In this document: piece by piece, positions 26,382-38,300 of the stretch | Layout of the letters: every line of letters begins with the position of its first letter | How positions within the stretch are numbered: the first letter of the stretch is position 1 | Assembly (NCBI GenBank): GCA_026874595.1 | Contig: CM049309.1 | Span: 55,030,079-55,094,078, forward strand | DNA from: Sipunculus nudus | Lineage: Eukaryota > Annelida > Sipuncula > Golfingiida > Sipunculidae | DNA: 64,000 nucleotides | Direction: 5' to 3' | Translations under genes and position numbers: made by a program | Notes under the pieces: model-generated | Databases searched by the model: none | Seen by the model: only the letters and a program-made list of their open reading frames with translations | What the model was told of the DNA's origin: nothing

Positions 26382-29300
26382 CTGAAAAAGTAGAAGTAAA
26401 CAAGTGATACATAAGATTTATATACCTATTAAATATAGTTTCTATTATTATTGCCTTGCTGCAGTGGAAATGCTTGGAACAGAAATATGATTTTGCCCTA
26501 GAAAAAAGGTCTAACACATGATTAAATAGTGGTAAACAGTGTCGAAGAATGGTCTTATTTTAGCAGCTGTCTGTAGACAAGTAAAAGTTTATTACAGTTT
26601 GGTCTTATTTGAGCAGATGAAATGCAGGACTACAGTGGAACCTGTCTGAAATACAACCTGTCTAATAAGACCACCTGAGAATTAAAACCAGTTTTAGCTA
26701 GTTTCACATGTGGTCTTATTACACAGGTTTCACTCTATTTATATACATATTTATTTCTTTTTTTTTATTTATTTCTTATTTATCTTAACATTTTTATGGC
26801 ACTTCCATATTTTGGTTCTAAGATTTTATTTCTGTAAGATCTAAATTTTGTTTTTGTGTATAGATCTAAAATTTTCTTCAAGCTTTCAACTTATCCTACG
26901 AGTCATGTTAAGCATCACTGGATCTAACAGAAGCAAATGAAAAATTCAAAATTTGCAATGACACATTGGGTTCTCTGTGTGGTTGCAGTAACTCACCTTC
27001 CCTCTGACCTAAGACCACAGCCTGGAAGAGTGTCCATATCAGATCTACTGCTAGAAATCCAACAAGTTTAGCCACTGTGAATCCAAGCTGAAAGAATAGA
27101 AACATACAGGAGGAAACTGGCTATTGTGATTCAAGGGCTAATCACAATATTGATGAAAGAAAGTGCCTTTTATACAGCCTGGCACATGATGACATCTAGT
27201 GAGTGAAGGGTAAACTAAAATTCCATGTTATTTTAACCCATATCCAATCCCCTTTTTGGTTTTGAACATTAAGCAGGAATGTGGGACATCAGTCCCATAT
27301 GATGCCCCTTAACTAGAAGTAAAATAATTTTAAATTACATATACAGCAACAAAGTGCCTCCTCTTAAACTGTGACCAAACAGGTCATCCATTGTCTAGTT
27401 ATCACAAAGGCCAAACAAAATTTATTATGTGTTTCTCAGGCACTTTTTCCGAAAAATGATGCCGGCAGGTGGCATTTTTTTTTTTTTTTACCATGAAAAA
27501 AGCATAAACTATCATTATTTCTCATGCACTGGCATAGAAATGACAACCAATGGTTAAAATATGAGATATAAACTATTTATAGGTCAAATAAATCAAATGT
27601 TTGAAAGGATCTTTGAAAGATGCGACATTTTCATTTCTTTTACATGTAATATTAACATGCAAATCAGATTATATAGGAATATGGGTGTCAAAATCTTGCT
27701 GTGAACCTCTGAACAAGAGGATCACGCTAAAGTTAATGACACTGAAATGCATGATGGTCATGCATTGTCAATACAGGATCTGATATTGTTTCATAAAGAA
27801 ATACAACAGAAATTTCTTTACGTCTTACATAATATTTGTTGCTTTTCTAATTTGAATTTTAATTGTAAAAGAAGTATATGGAAGTTTGTTTAACTAGTGG
27901 CCCATGAGCCATGACGCTCAGCTGAATTCAAGGAATGTTGAACAATGACCAAAATGACAGCAAGAATGCAAAAAAATCATGAATTTTGTGAAGAATCCGA
28001 AGGAATGGATTTCAGTGGGCTTTTGGACAGATGACCACTTCATTTGAAGGTCTCATAAATAGAAACTAGAATATAAGCAGAAGCTAACAAAAGCCCTCAG
28101 CCAAAAGAACAGTGTTTATAGGTGGTAACAATTAAAAGTATGAAATATTTGTACTAACATGGATGTATATCTGTACATGTCTAAGTTATATAAATTTAAA
28201 CTGGAGAAGTATGTAGTGCATTTGCAAGTATGACTAATCACATGCAGAACTTGGAGATCATCAAGGCATATAATTATACCATGTTTCATAACAATCCACT
28301 CATTGGTTCCTGAGAAATGAGCTCCTAAGTTTTTTCTATTCTTAGCTATGTGACCTTGAAAAGTATGTCACAGTCACCCATCTTTGAACTTGACCAAGAT
28401 TTTGTTGATCTGCATCAGTACTGAAGAAATGAAGTTCTTGTGTTGAATACCTATGGAGATATCCCATTCACAAGCTTGTCCAAAGTTGAAAAATCCATTA
28501 AAATTCATCATATTCAGAAATTGTAGGTGGCACCCCCAAACTTGTGCAGCAGGTACAGACCATCAGTCCCAATAATCATAGTAAGTTTTGTAAAAATCCA
28601 CGCAATGGGTCCTGAGATTTGAGCTCCTAAGTTTTTTTCTATTCTGAGCTCTGTGACCTTAAAAAGTAGGTCATGGTCCCCCATCTTCAAACTTGACTGA
28701 GATTGTGTTAATATGCAGCAGCATTGAAGAAATGAAGTTCCTGTGTTGAATACCTCACAAGGCCAAAACTGAAAAAATCCAATAAAAATTCATTAAGAAT
28801 CAGAAATTGTAGGTGGCACCCCCAAACTTGTGTAGCAGGTACAGACCATAAGTCCCAATAATCATTGTAAGTTTTGTGAAAATCCACCTAATGGTTCCTG
28901 AGAAATGACCTCCTAAGTTTATTTTTATTCTAAGCTATTCTAAGCTCTGTGACCTTGTAAAATAGGTCAAGGTCACCAATCTTCTTACTTGACCAAGATT
29001 TTGTGGTGAATACCTTTAGGGATATCCTGCTCACAAGGCAAAAACTGAAAAATCTGATAAAAATTCATTAAAAATCAGAAATTGTAGTTGATGGCCCCAA
29101 ACTTGTGCAGCAGGAACAGACCATCAGTCCCAATAATCATAGTAGGATTTGAGAAAATCCACCAAATGGTTCCTGAAAATGGGACAAGGGACCTATCGGT
29201 CATGGCATTCATCTGAAACTGATTCTGAGAATATTTGTATAAAATCCTAGTGGTTGTTGTTGACTGTGCACTTTTATGGACTCTTGAAAGATGCAGGAGC

Positions 29301-32300
29301 CTCTCATGATCACAAACATGTATTTGTATTCAGTTTCAGTATTTCAAATAAATGGCTATAATAAGCATGTAAATATATCCTCTTGGAACATACAAAACCC
29401 TGCAAATTATAGAATAATGAAGAATAATAATACACATTTAATCTATTAACTTAAATAAAATGTTGTAAAAAAAATTTAAAATTTTCCATTTTCAAATGGG
29501 CATAAACTAAATTTGATAAGCAACTACAAACAAGCCAATTAGGTATACACTGCATCTGCACTGTGTAATATATGAAACTTGTAGCCTGAAATTATTTAAT
29601 GATTCAATAAGAAAAAAAAGTAACTATTTTAGCATAGCCTTTTTTTGCATTAGTAGTTTTTACCATTTTCAATTTTGTTTTAATTTACAAATTTAATATA
29701 TTTGCATTAAAAAAATCTGAAAATATAAGTTAATTCAGAATTGTAAGTTGCATCATTATTTACCCTTAGTTTGGCTCATATGAAGTCAAATTATGCATAC
29801 ATATATTATTATATTTTAAATCACAAAATATTAAAACTTAATTTAAAAGATGTTTTAAAGAAAATATCACTTAAACAAGTGGCCCATGGGCCATAACACT
29901 CAGTTAAATTCAAGGAGCCTTGAACAATGGGTAAAATGACTCCCAGAGTGCTCAAAATCATGCATTTTGTAAATATAGGTTACAGCGACCCAATTCTACA
30001 TCCAGCTGCTACCACTTGTGCCCATCTGACTAATAGTGTATTAAAATAATGTTCTTTCACACAGCTGTCAGAAATTAGGGCACAGTGACATTATTTCAGG
30101 TTTCCAAGGAGATATTTTATGGACCTCTCTGAATCTCATGTATGAGGATTTTAGGCCAAATGAATACAATTTGTGCTCCATCTGACTCACTGAGTGCTTA
30201 AAATGATGTTTTCTCCCCTTATATGCAAAATATAGGTCATCATGACCTAATTTCATGTTTCCAGGGAGATTTGTCAAGCACCTCCCTAGATGTAAAGTTA
30301 GAAATTTCTAAGTCTAAAGATTAGTTTGTGCCCTTTTAACAGCCAGACCACTTCATTTTAAGGTCTCAAAAAGAGAGAGAAAAAATGTGTAAAAATTAGA
30401 AAAAAATATGGATGGCACCACCAGTCTGCAGGAACTGATGAAACACTCTATGATCAATATGCACGCAAAAAAATCATGGCAATCAATGCAATAGTTATTC
30501 AGATATTGGAGCTTTTTTATCATATTTTTAATTATTCGGGGGGGGGGGGGGGTACTTATGAGCCTACTGTATGGAGCATATGGATCACAGGGACCTAATT
30601 TCAGGTTTCCAAGGAGATTTTTCATGGACCTCCATGGATGTACTGTTTGAATTTTCTAGCTCTAACAGTTACGATTTGTGCCCTGACGGACAGCCAGACA
30701 AACGACGGCCAAAGGTTGATCACTATAGCTCAGATGACTTACAGTCAGATGAGCTAAAAAACATAATGCCACAAAATGGCACCTTCAAGATTATTCTTTG
30801 AATCATTATTCAAAAAAAGTTTTGAACATTGGAATTTTCAGTACATGATTAATTTTACTGACTAAATAAAGATTCAGTAAATTTGGTTAAAAATCTCCCT
30901 TTTCTGACAAATTTATTATTTTTTTTGGTATGATCCTGATACAATTAACATTTTTTATATGCTGGAAACTTTTTTTACAGGCTGCTGTATAAAGTATGTC
31001 ACATAGACCTGATTGCTATGACAACTGATCAAACCTGCCTGACCTTCCCAATAATAGTAACAGACAGTAAAACTGAGGATACATAATGATCACTGTATCA
31101 CATTTAACCTATAAATCTGTAAAAAGCTTCTCATTGCAACCTGAATGTAGTGATCAGTGACAGTTGCTTCACAAAATTACACTGAAATCACCATCTATAA
31201 TCATTTTTAAGGGTTTTTTTCCCCCAAGTTAGCTGAGTAGTTTCTATTCGAATCATCCAAAAATACCTCAAGTTAAATAAAAATTTATTATTGTAAGAAC
31301 CGAGGTACAGACAGCATTAAGTACAGAATGGATTCATTGAACATAGAACTGTTCTTGCAAAATCACCAAAATTTAAGAGCTTTAAGGTTTGGCTTAGATT
31401 TATCCAGAATTTGTCAATTATTTAAGATTAGTATTAAATTATTAATTAGCTAAGCCTGATCCAGAGAACAAATTCAGAGCATTAATGATTAATGTTGTAA
31501 ACTTACCATCCACACCACAAATGTGAGGTTAGCGAGTCTTCGTGAGGTGTCTTCTATTGTGATGACACAGACCTGGTGCAGCATCCACAAGAAGATATCT
31601 ACAACCAGGAGCACGCACCACGCCCTCACCCAGTCACCAGCAGTCTGTCTGAAGGGAGAACACCAGGAACATGATGAGGATTGAGAAATACATGGACCTA
31701 ACTATATGAAACAAAGCAGCCATGGGAGGGAGGAACATCAGAAACACACAGTTGTAATTCAGAAATAAAAAATGTTGTGATAATAAAAGACAAAAATCAT
31801 TCTTCAACATATGCTGTGCATCCCAAAAGGGAACATGGTGTGGAATGAGAGTACATGATAATAAGTGGCAGCAGATAGCTGACCTTCAAACCATAATACC
31901 AGTAGTAAGAAACAAGATGAGTCTGTCTCAGTCTTGTATATCTTGCATATATCAGGTTGTTAAAATGATAGGTGTCTCAGTCAGTGAAATAACCTGATGT
32001 TTTCTTTTCATGTCTGTGAATCCATGATAAAATAGATGTATATTATCTCTTGATTTAATTTCCTATATTTGTCTCTTCTCTTGTGGGGATAATTGTTTAT
32101 TGTTAAGGAAAAAGTGTCCAACATCTTAAACAAATGTAGCCAACAAAAAACATACTAAATATCTAATTTACAGCAAAATAAAATTATTAATCTGCTCACA
32201 ATGTGCCTTATACTTGCTGGAAAAACATTAACTTGCAGGAAAAAGTTGCACACTGTGCTAAACTTTGTTTAAATTGTGCTACTCTCTGAGATTACAGAGA

Positions 32301-35300
32301 CACCATTTGGATTAAGTACAGGCAAGTTTAACAATTTTTTAAATAAGATAAAAGTTCGTCACACATCCTCTGTTTACAGAAAAAAAACAATCAATAAATA
32401 AATTTCAAAAGAATAATATTTTGTGTATGATAAAAAGACCCTGACCTTGGCTGCAGGAGGTATTGTCCAAGCTGAACTCCTGCCAGAAACAGAGAGAGGT
32501 ACCCCAGGCAGGAGCATATCCCTTCTCTGTTAGCATTGAACCAGCCATCCCTGGAATCTCCACCATCTGTACCGTGGAGAATAACATCAACCAGCCCGTG
32601 CCTTGTCAGCAGCCACTGATAACCAACTCCAGTTGCTATAGACAACAGCAGACTGTACCGTCCATCCACAATACTGAACACAATGCTTGACAAAACCTGA
32701 AATTTAGACAGATATTCATTCAGGTACTAATTATGTATGTTAATATAATTTTTTTTATAAAAAAAGTTTCTATACAAAAAGAAGTCACAGCACCCCTTTA
32801 AATGTCTGATTAAATGTAAAGCCAATATACCCTATTTTTATAGTGAGCATTATATGGGTTATATAAAAAAGACAGTTATATGATGAACAGATGAACAAGT
32901 GACCAACTGGTCACAGAGCTCAGCTGAGGGGCTCATCCTGTGATACTTTTCAAATATAGGATATCTATATATGAGGAAAAGAAACAAAATGAGGAGTGTA
33001 GATATTGCACCATCTATGAGCAAATTGAACATTTTCAAGGAGATTCCATCCCAAACTATCAGGATGTCAGGTTAGACTTCCAAGGACTTATGGATACCAT
33101 TTGTACTTTTCTAATGACTAATTTGTGTGTCAGCTGGCTGTATGGCTGAATGAAAGATGGTGGACAAACACTCATCTTATCTATAACTGAAAGCTAGGTG
33201 AGCTAAAAACCTTTCAGTTGATGGAAACATAAAGCATATTTATGTATACATTTTCTTACTTCACTATTAAAACTCCTTTGTATCAGTAATTTTAACCTGT
33301 TTATAGATCCTCTCTCACTTTAAATGCCTTATCAGTAATCTGAAAAGAGACCAGATCGAGCATATATGTTGGACAACATACACAAGAGACAACAAAAGCT
33401 CTCTTAAATTCAGCTGACTGATAGTCACATAAAAGTACCATTGGCACTTACAAAAGAATCCTGCTGAATGATGGATTTGCAGGTACATTAATTTGTACTA
33501 ACATACAATACATTGTTTTATACATACCCTAACCACAGCCAGTGTGAAGAAAAAGTTCCAGTGAACCCCATACTCTGACACATGTTCCTGGTAGTCAGTG
33601 GACTTAACTGCAAGAAGTCGAGCAGCCCCCAAAGCCAAGAGTGGCCAGGTGGAAACTACTGACTTGCAGATTGATAGAAGTGTACCCTGCAGTGACCTGT
33701 GAAAAATATTGTATTTTGTGAAGGTTTAATGGGAATGAGTGAGATATAGAACATTTTATAATTCCAGTGATATACTATATAAACAGCAAAAACCATTAAT
33801 ATTATTTCATATATGCACAAGTTTAACCAAATTTTATTAATATTTAATGTTCAAGGACATTTCAAGGCTCTTAAAGATACAACTTTGGATTAGCAAGATA
33901 TTTTCAAATTGCCCCTTTACCAGCCTATATGATGCCATTTTTCACAAGGTTAAGCATGGCTTACTTCTCATAGTAACAGTCAGCCATTAGAATGAAATTC
34001 AAGGTCATTTAAAATTTTCACAATCAGCCAAATTCAAGAACTGGTACTTTTAAAGGAATTTTAGCATGTAGGCACCCTGATATCTTACATTAATCTTTCT
34101 CAGCAAGACAAGTAGAGTCTCAAGTAGAAGTAGGAATATAATGAAATCAGTCTGAACAGTCTGAGGAAAAGTATAAGGTAAACACTGATCATGTCTGGTG
34201 GTTTGTATATCCATTGTCACTATGTCTGTTATTTACATGTTAAGAATTGCCAAGATGTATTTCATTGTTTTCTGGAGATCTCGGACCTTTTACATCTCGG
34301 CCCACACAAAGTTGGACCACTTAGTACAATCTCGGACCACCCCATCGACGATCTCAGACCACATTCCGTACCATCTCGGACCACTATATCGGACCCGTTC
34401 AGACCTTGTTCAGACTCATGATGTCGTTGTCAAATGTGTATGTTCCATCTTCAAACGATGTTAAAGCTAATTATTAAACCATTATTACTCCACACATAAC
34501 TGTTGCCTCTCTCTCTTTATCATTCTATCCATCATTAATCATTCGCTACATATCGTCTTTATACTAATTTATAAATAATTCTAAAGTGTGTGCATTTGAT
34601 CATGTATACGAGTGTGCGTGATAAAGAATAAAAGAGAGACAGAATGAATGTAAGATTTAATGAATGAAAGAATAAATGAAAGGTTGAATGAGAGAAAGAT
34701 TGAATGAATGAATGAATGAATGAATGAAAGAAAGAATGAACGAAAAAAAGATTTAATGAAAGAAAGATTGAATGAATGAATGAATGAATTAATGAATCAA
34801 TGAAAGAATGGATGATAGACAGACAAAATAAATGAGGGATTGAACGAAGGAAGGAAAGAATGAATGAAAGAAAGATTAATGAAAAAAATGAAAGAAAGAT
34901 TGAAGGAATGAAGGAAGGAAAGAATGAATGATAGACAGATTGAATGAAAGAAAGAGTGAATGATAGACAAAATGAATGAAAGTTTGAATGAGACTAAATG
35001 AATGAATGAATGAAAGAAAGAATGAATGAAAAAAATTTTAATGAACGAAGGATTGAATGAATAAATGAAAGAAATATTGAATGATAGACAGACAAAATAA
35101 ATAAAAGATTGAATGAAGGAAGGAAAGAATGAATGAAAATAAGAAAGGTTGAATGATAGACAGTTTGGATGAAAAAAAAATTGAATGAAAGATAGTCAAA
35201 ATGAACTAGAATACGGGTAGTCGACAAGCGACTATGTGTATCCGCCTAAATCAGAGTGGAACGGGTGAAGTGAGGCATGGATTGAGTGGCAAGGGAAAAT

Positions 35301-38300
35301 TAAGTGCTGCATATTAGCATGGATGTCTGCAGCCAAATTGTGTATGTAGGTTGCCCCCCATACCACAAAATCCAGAAAGCCGTCCAAGTTGTATACATAT
35401 GAAAAATTTAAGGCAGATAAGTCAAACCACTACATGTATATGAGTGATTTTAGCCCGTGGCAGACAAACAGATGGACGCTGAGCAAAAATGGTTGCAGGT
35501 GACGCCACCAGTTTTGCGTATGATAAAGAGCTTTGTGAGAACTATACACATGCAAAACTTTGGTCCAATCGGTCAAACAGTTCCCAAGATATGAGCTTGG
35601 ATGTCTGCTGCATAAACTAGAATGCAGGTGGCGCCACCTGTCATAAAATCAAGAGAGCTGTCGGGGATGTATAAACCTGCAAAATTTTAGGCAGATATGT
35701 CAAACCACTGCCGAGATATGAGTGATTTTATCCAATGGCAGACAAACAGACAGGAGCTGTGCAAAAATGGCTGCAGGTGGCGCCACCAGTTTTGCGTATG
35801 ATGAAGAGCTATGTGAGATCTATACACATGCAAAATTTTGGCCTAATCGGTCAAACGGTTCCTGAGATATGAGCTTGGATGTTTGCAGTGTAAACATGAA
35901 TGTAGGTGGCGCCACCTGTCATAAAATCAGAAAAGCTATCCAGGATGTTTAGGCATGCCGAATTTCAGGTGAATTTGTCTAGTCACTGCAGAGATATGAG
36001 TGATTTTAACCCAAGGCAGACAAACAGATGGACACTGTGCAAACATGGTTGCAGATGGCGCCACCATTTTTTGTGTATGTTATAAAGCTCTCCAAGGGCT
36101 ACATTTGTGCAAAAAAATTTTCCTGATCGGTCAAACGGTTCCCGAGATATGAGCTTGGATGTCTGCAGCGTAAATGTGAATGTAGGTGGCTCCACCTGTC
36201 ATAAAATCAGAAAAGCTATCCAGGATGTGTATGCATGCCGAATTTCAGGTGAATTAGTCAAGTCACTGCAGAGATATGAGTGATTTTAACCCAAGGCAGA
36301 CGAACAGATGGACACTGTGCAAACATGGTTGCAGGTGGTGCCACCATTTTTTGTGTATGTTATAAAGCTCTCCAAGGGCTACATATGTGCAAAAAAATTT
36401 TCCTGATCAGTCAAATGGTTCCCGAGATATGAGCTTGGATGTCTGCAGTGTAAACATGAATGTAGGTGGCGCCACCTGTCATAAAATCAGAAAAGCTATC
36501 CAGGATGTTTACGCATGCCGAATTTCAGGTGAATTAGTCTAGTCACTGCAGAGATATGAGTGATTTAAACCCAAGGCAGACGAACAGATGGACACTGTGC
36601 AAACATGGTTGCAGGTGGCGCCACCATTTTTTGTGTATGTTATAAAGCTCTCCAAGGGCTACATTTGTGTAAAAAAATTTTCCTGATCGGTCAAACGGTT
36701 CCTGAGATGTGTGGGTTTATGTGTGGAAACAGACACACAAACGGACGCAGAGCGCAGAGGAAAGGTCAGAGGTCAAAACAAAATCGGGGCGCAGCAGTTC
36801 ACATGTGACCCGAACAAAATCCCGGGTTTCGTAAAAATTCCACCCAGCGGTTACGGAGGAGTTCTCCGGACACCTACGTGGCGGCGGCGGCGGCGGCGGC
36901 GTGCAGCTGAAAACATAGTATCCGCAAAACTCTGTTTTGGCGGATACAATGAAAGATTGAATGAGAGAAAGACTGAATTTCGTTTTTATATTGTATATAT
37001 ACGAAATTCTAATAATCTTTTTCAGCTCTTTGAGTTTAAACATGGTGTCAATTCCCACTTTTGAATTTCTGTTTTATGTATATATCTAAACTACAACTGT
37101 TTTCACTCTTTAATATTATCTAGTACAGTAGTTTAATAGTAGATATGTAACAGCGAAACACCAGTTCTGATTCTTTGATTCACACATGCTCACTTGTTCA
37201 TTTTCGGTTTATGTAGTTTTATCACAAATTTCACATTTCAGTTTTCATACCTCTTTTAATATTGTTTATATTAAATAAATTCTAATAAACTTTGTCATTT
37301 CCCTTTGAGTTTGAATATGGTGTCATGCGTTTCACACAAACTATTATAAATTAAGTGTAAGTGTGTGCTTGTGTGTGTCAAATGTTTTCTGAGTGGATAT
37401 ACATACTGAGCTATGTCGTAGGCCTAACTTTGTCCAAATGGAATTTTTAATATCTGAATCGCGCGCAGATGAAATAATATTGTGTATTATAAACATAACA
37501 TTGGTTATTTCATAACAGTTTAGGCGGCTAGGACATGTATGTTACTTTGGTCCGAGGTCGTAGTTGCCCGATTGCAAAGTGGTCCGAGATCGTTGGCCCA
37601 GTGGTCCGAGATCGTAATGGTCCGATCTGAAGTGGTTCAACTTTGTGTGGTCGGAGATCCCCAGGTACCATTTCATTTGTATCATTCTATACACAATAAA
37701 ACTGCATAATACTGGTGAATATTATTCAAAACTTGGGGAGGAGGTCCAAATAGGTAATGAAGGGCTGTTTTTGATAACACTTGACCTATTTCTGGTGTCC
37801 TTGCCTCTGGCCTCGGGGCAGACAATGGCATTAGAGAGAATGAAGGAGCCGACACCCACATCCATCAAGCCAGTCCCGTAGGTCTCTGCTTTACAAAACC
37901 TCCTGGGATATACAGCAAAGTCCACAGCAAGAATACCCAGACAGGACGCCATGTTGACATAGGCTCGGTAATGAGTGATGAAGGGTCGCTTGCCTCCCAT
38001 AGGTATGCTGAAGAAATCCTCCTGGACAGACGGTGTTTGTCTAGTTTGTGTCTGGTCCAGCATTAGCTGCTGACCCACCATAGCAAGCCCCAGGCTGGTC
38101 AAGAAGACTGCCAGGAGAACTGCTGTGGTCTGATCAGCCAGCACAGTAAAGCAGAAGACATTGGTCAGAATCAGCAGGAAAAAGTCCAAGACAAACTTCA
38201 CACTGAAACAGCAGAAAAAAAAATATTCAAATTTAGATAAACAGTAATTCAAAATCAATTAAGCACTTTTAAAAGACAAAGTCCTGATTAAATAACAAAA

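Larger units (their letters stand above)
27088..31506 (-). other. PIGW intron 5 content
   Basis: 4.4 kb without a gene. It contains two repeat elements that open with a GGCCCATGGGCC-like palindrome (27893 onward and 29878-30762), AT-rich filler and a 16-base G run at 30537-30552. Confidence 0.6.
34267..37669. mobile_element. 3.4 kb inverted-repeat composite in PIGW intron 2
   Basis: The left end carries CTGGAGATCTCGGACC and a cluster of GATCTCGGACCAC-type words (34272-34420). The right end (37548-37664) is the inverted counterpart, GGTCCGAGATCG words ending GTCGGAGATCCCCAG. Both arms include CACACAAAGTTG.ACCACTT. The 8-mer ATTTCATT flanks both sides (34259-34266 and 37670-37677), a candidate target duplication. 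The interior holds a GAAT/GAAA simple array and a core-repeat element. No transposase frame is visible. Confidence 0.6.

Noticed and set aside
36711-37064. 117-codon plus frame and its minus-strand shadow
   Set aside because: Crosses the end of the core-repeat element, a CGG run and the resumed GAAT array; not a gene.
37722-37785. Extension of PIGW exon 2 to the end of its open frame
   Set aside because: The GTCAAG donor at 37785 gives the phase needed by exon 3 and restores family sequence; the extension does not.
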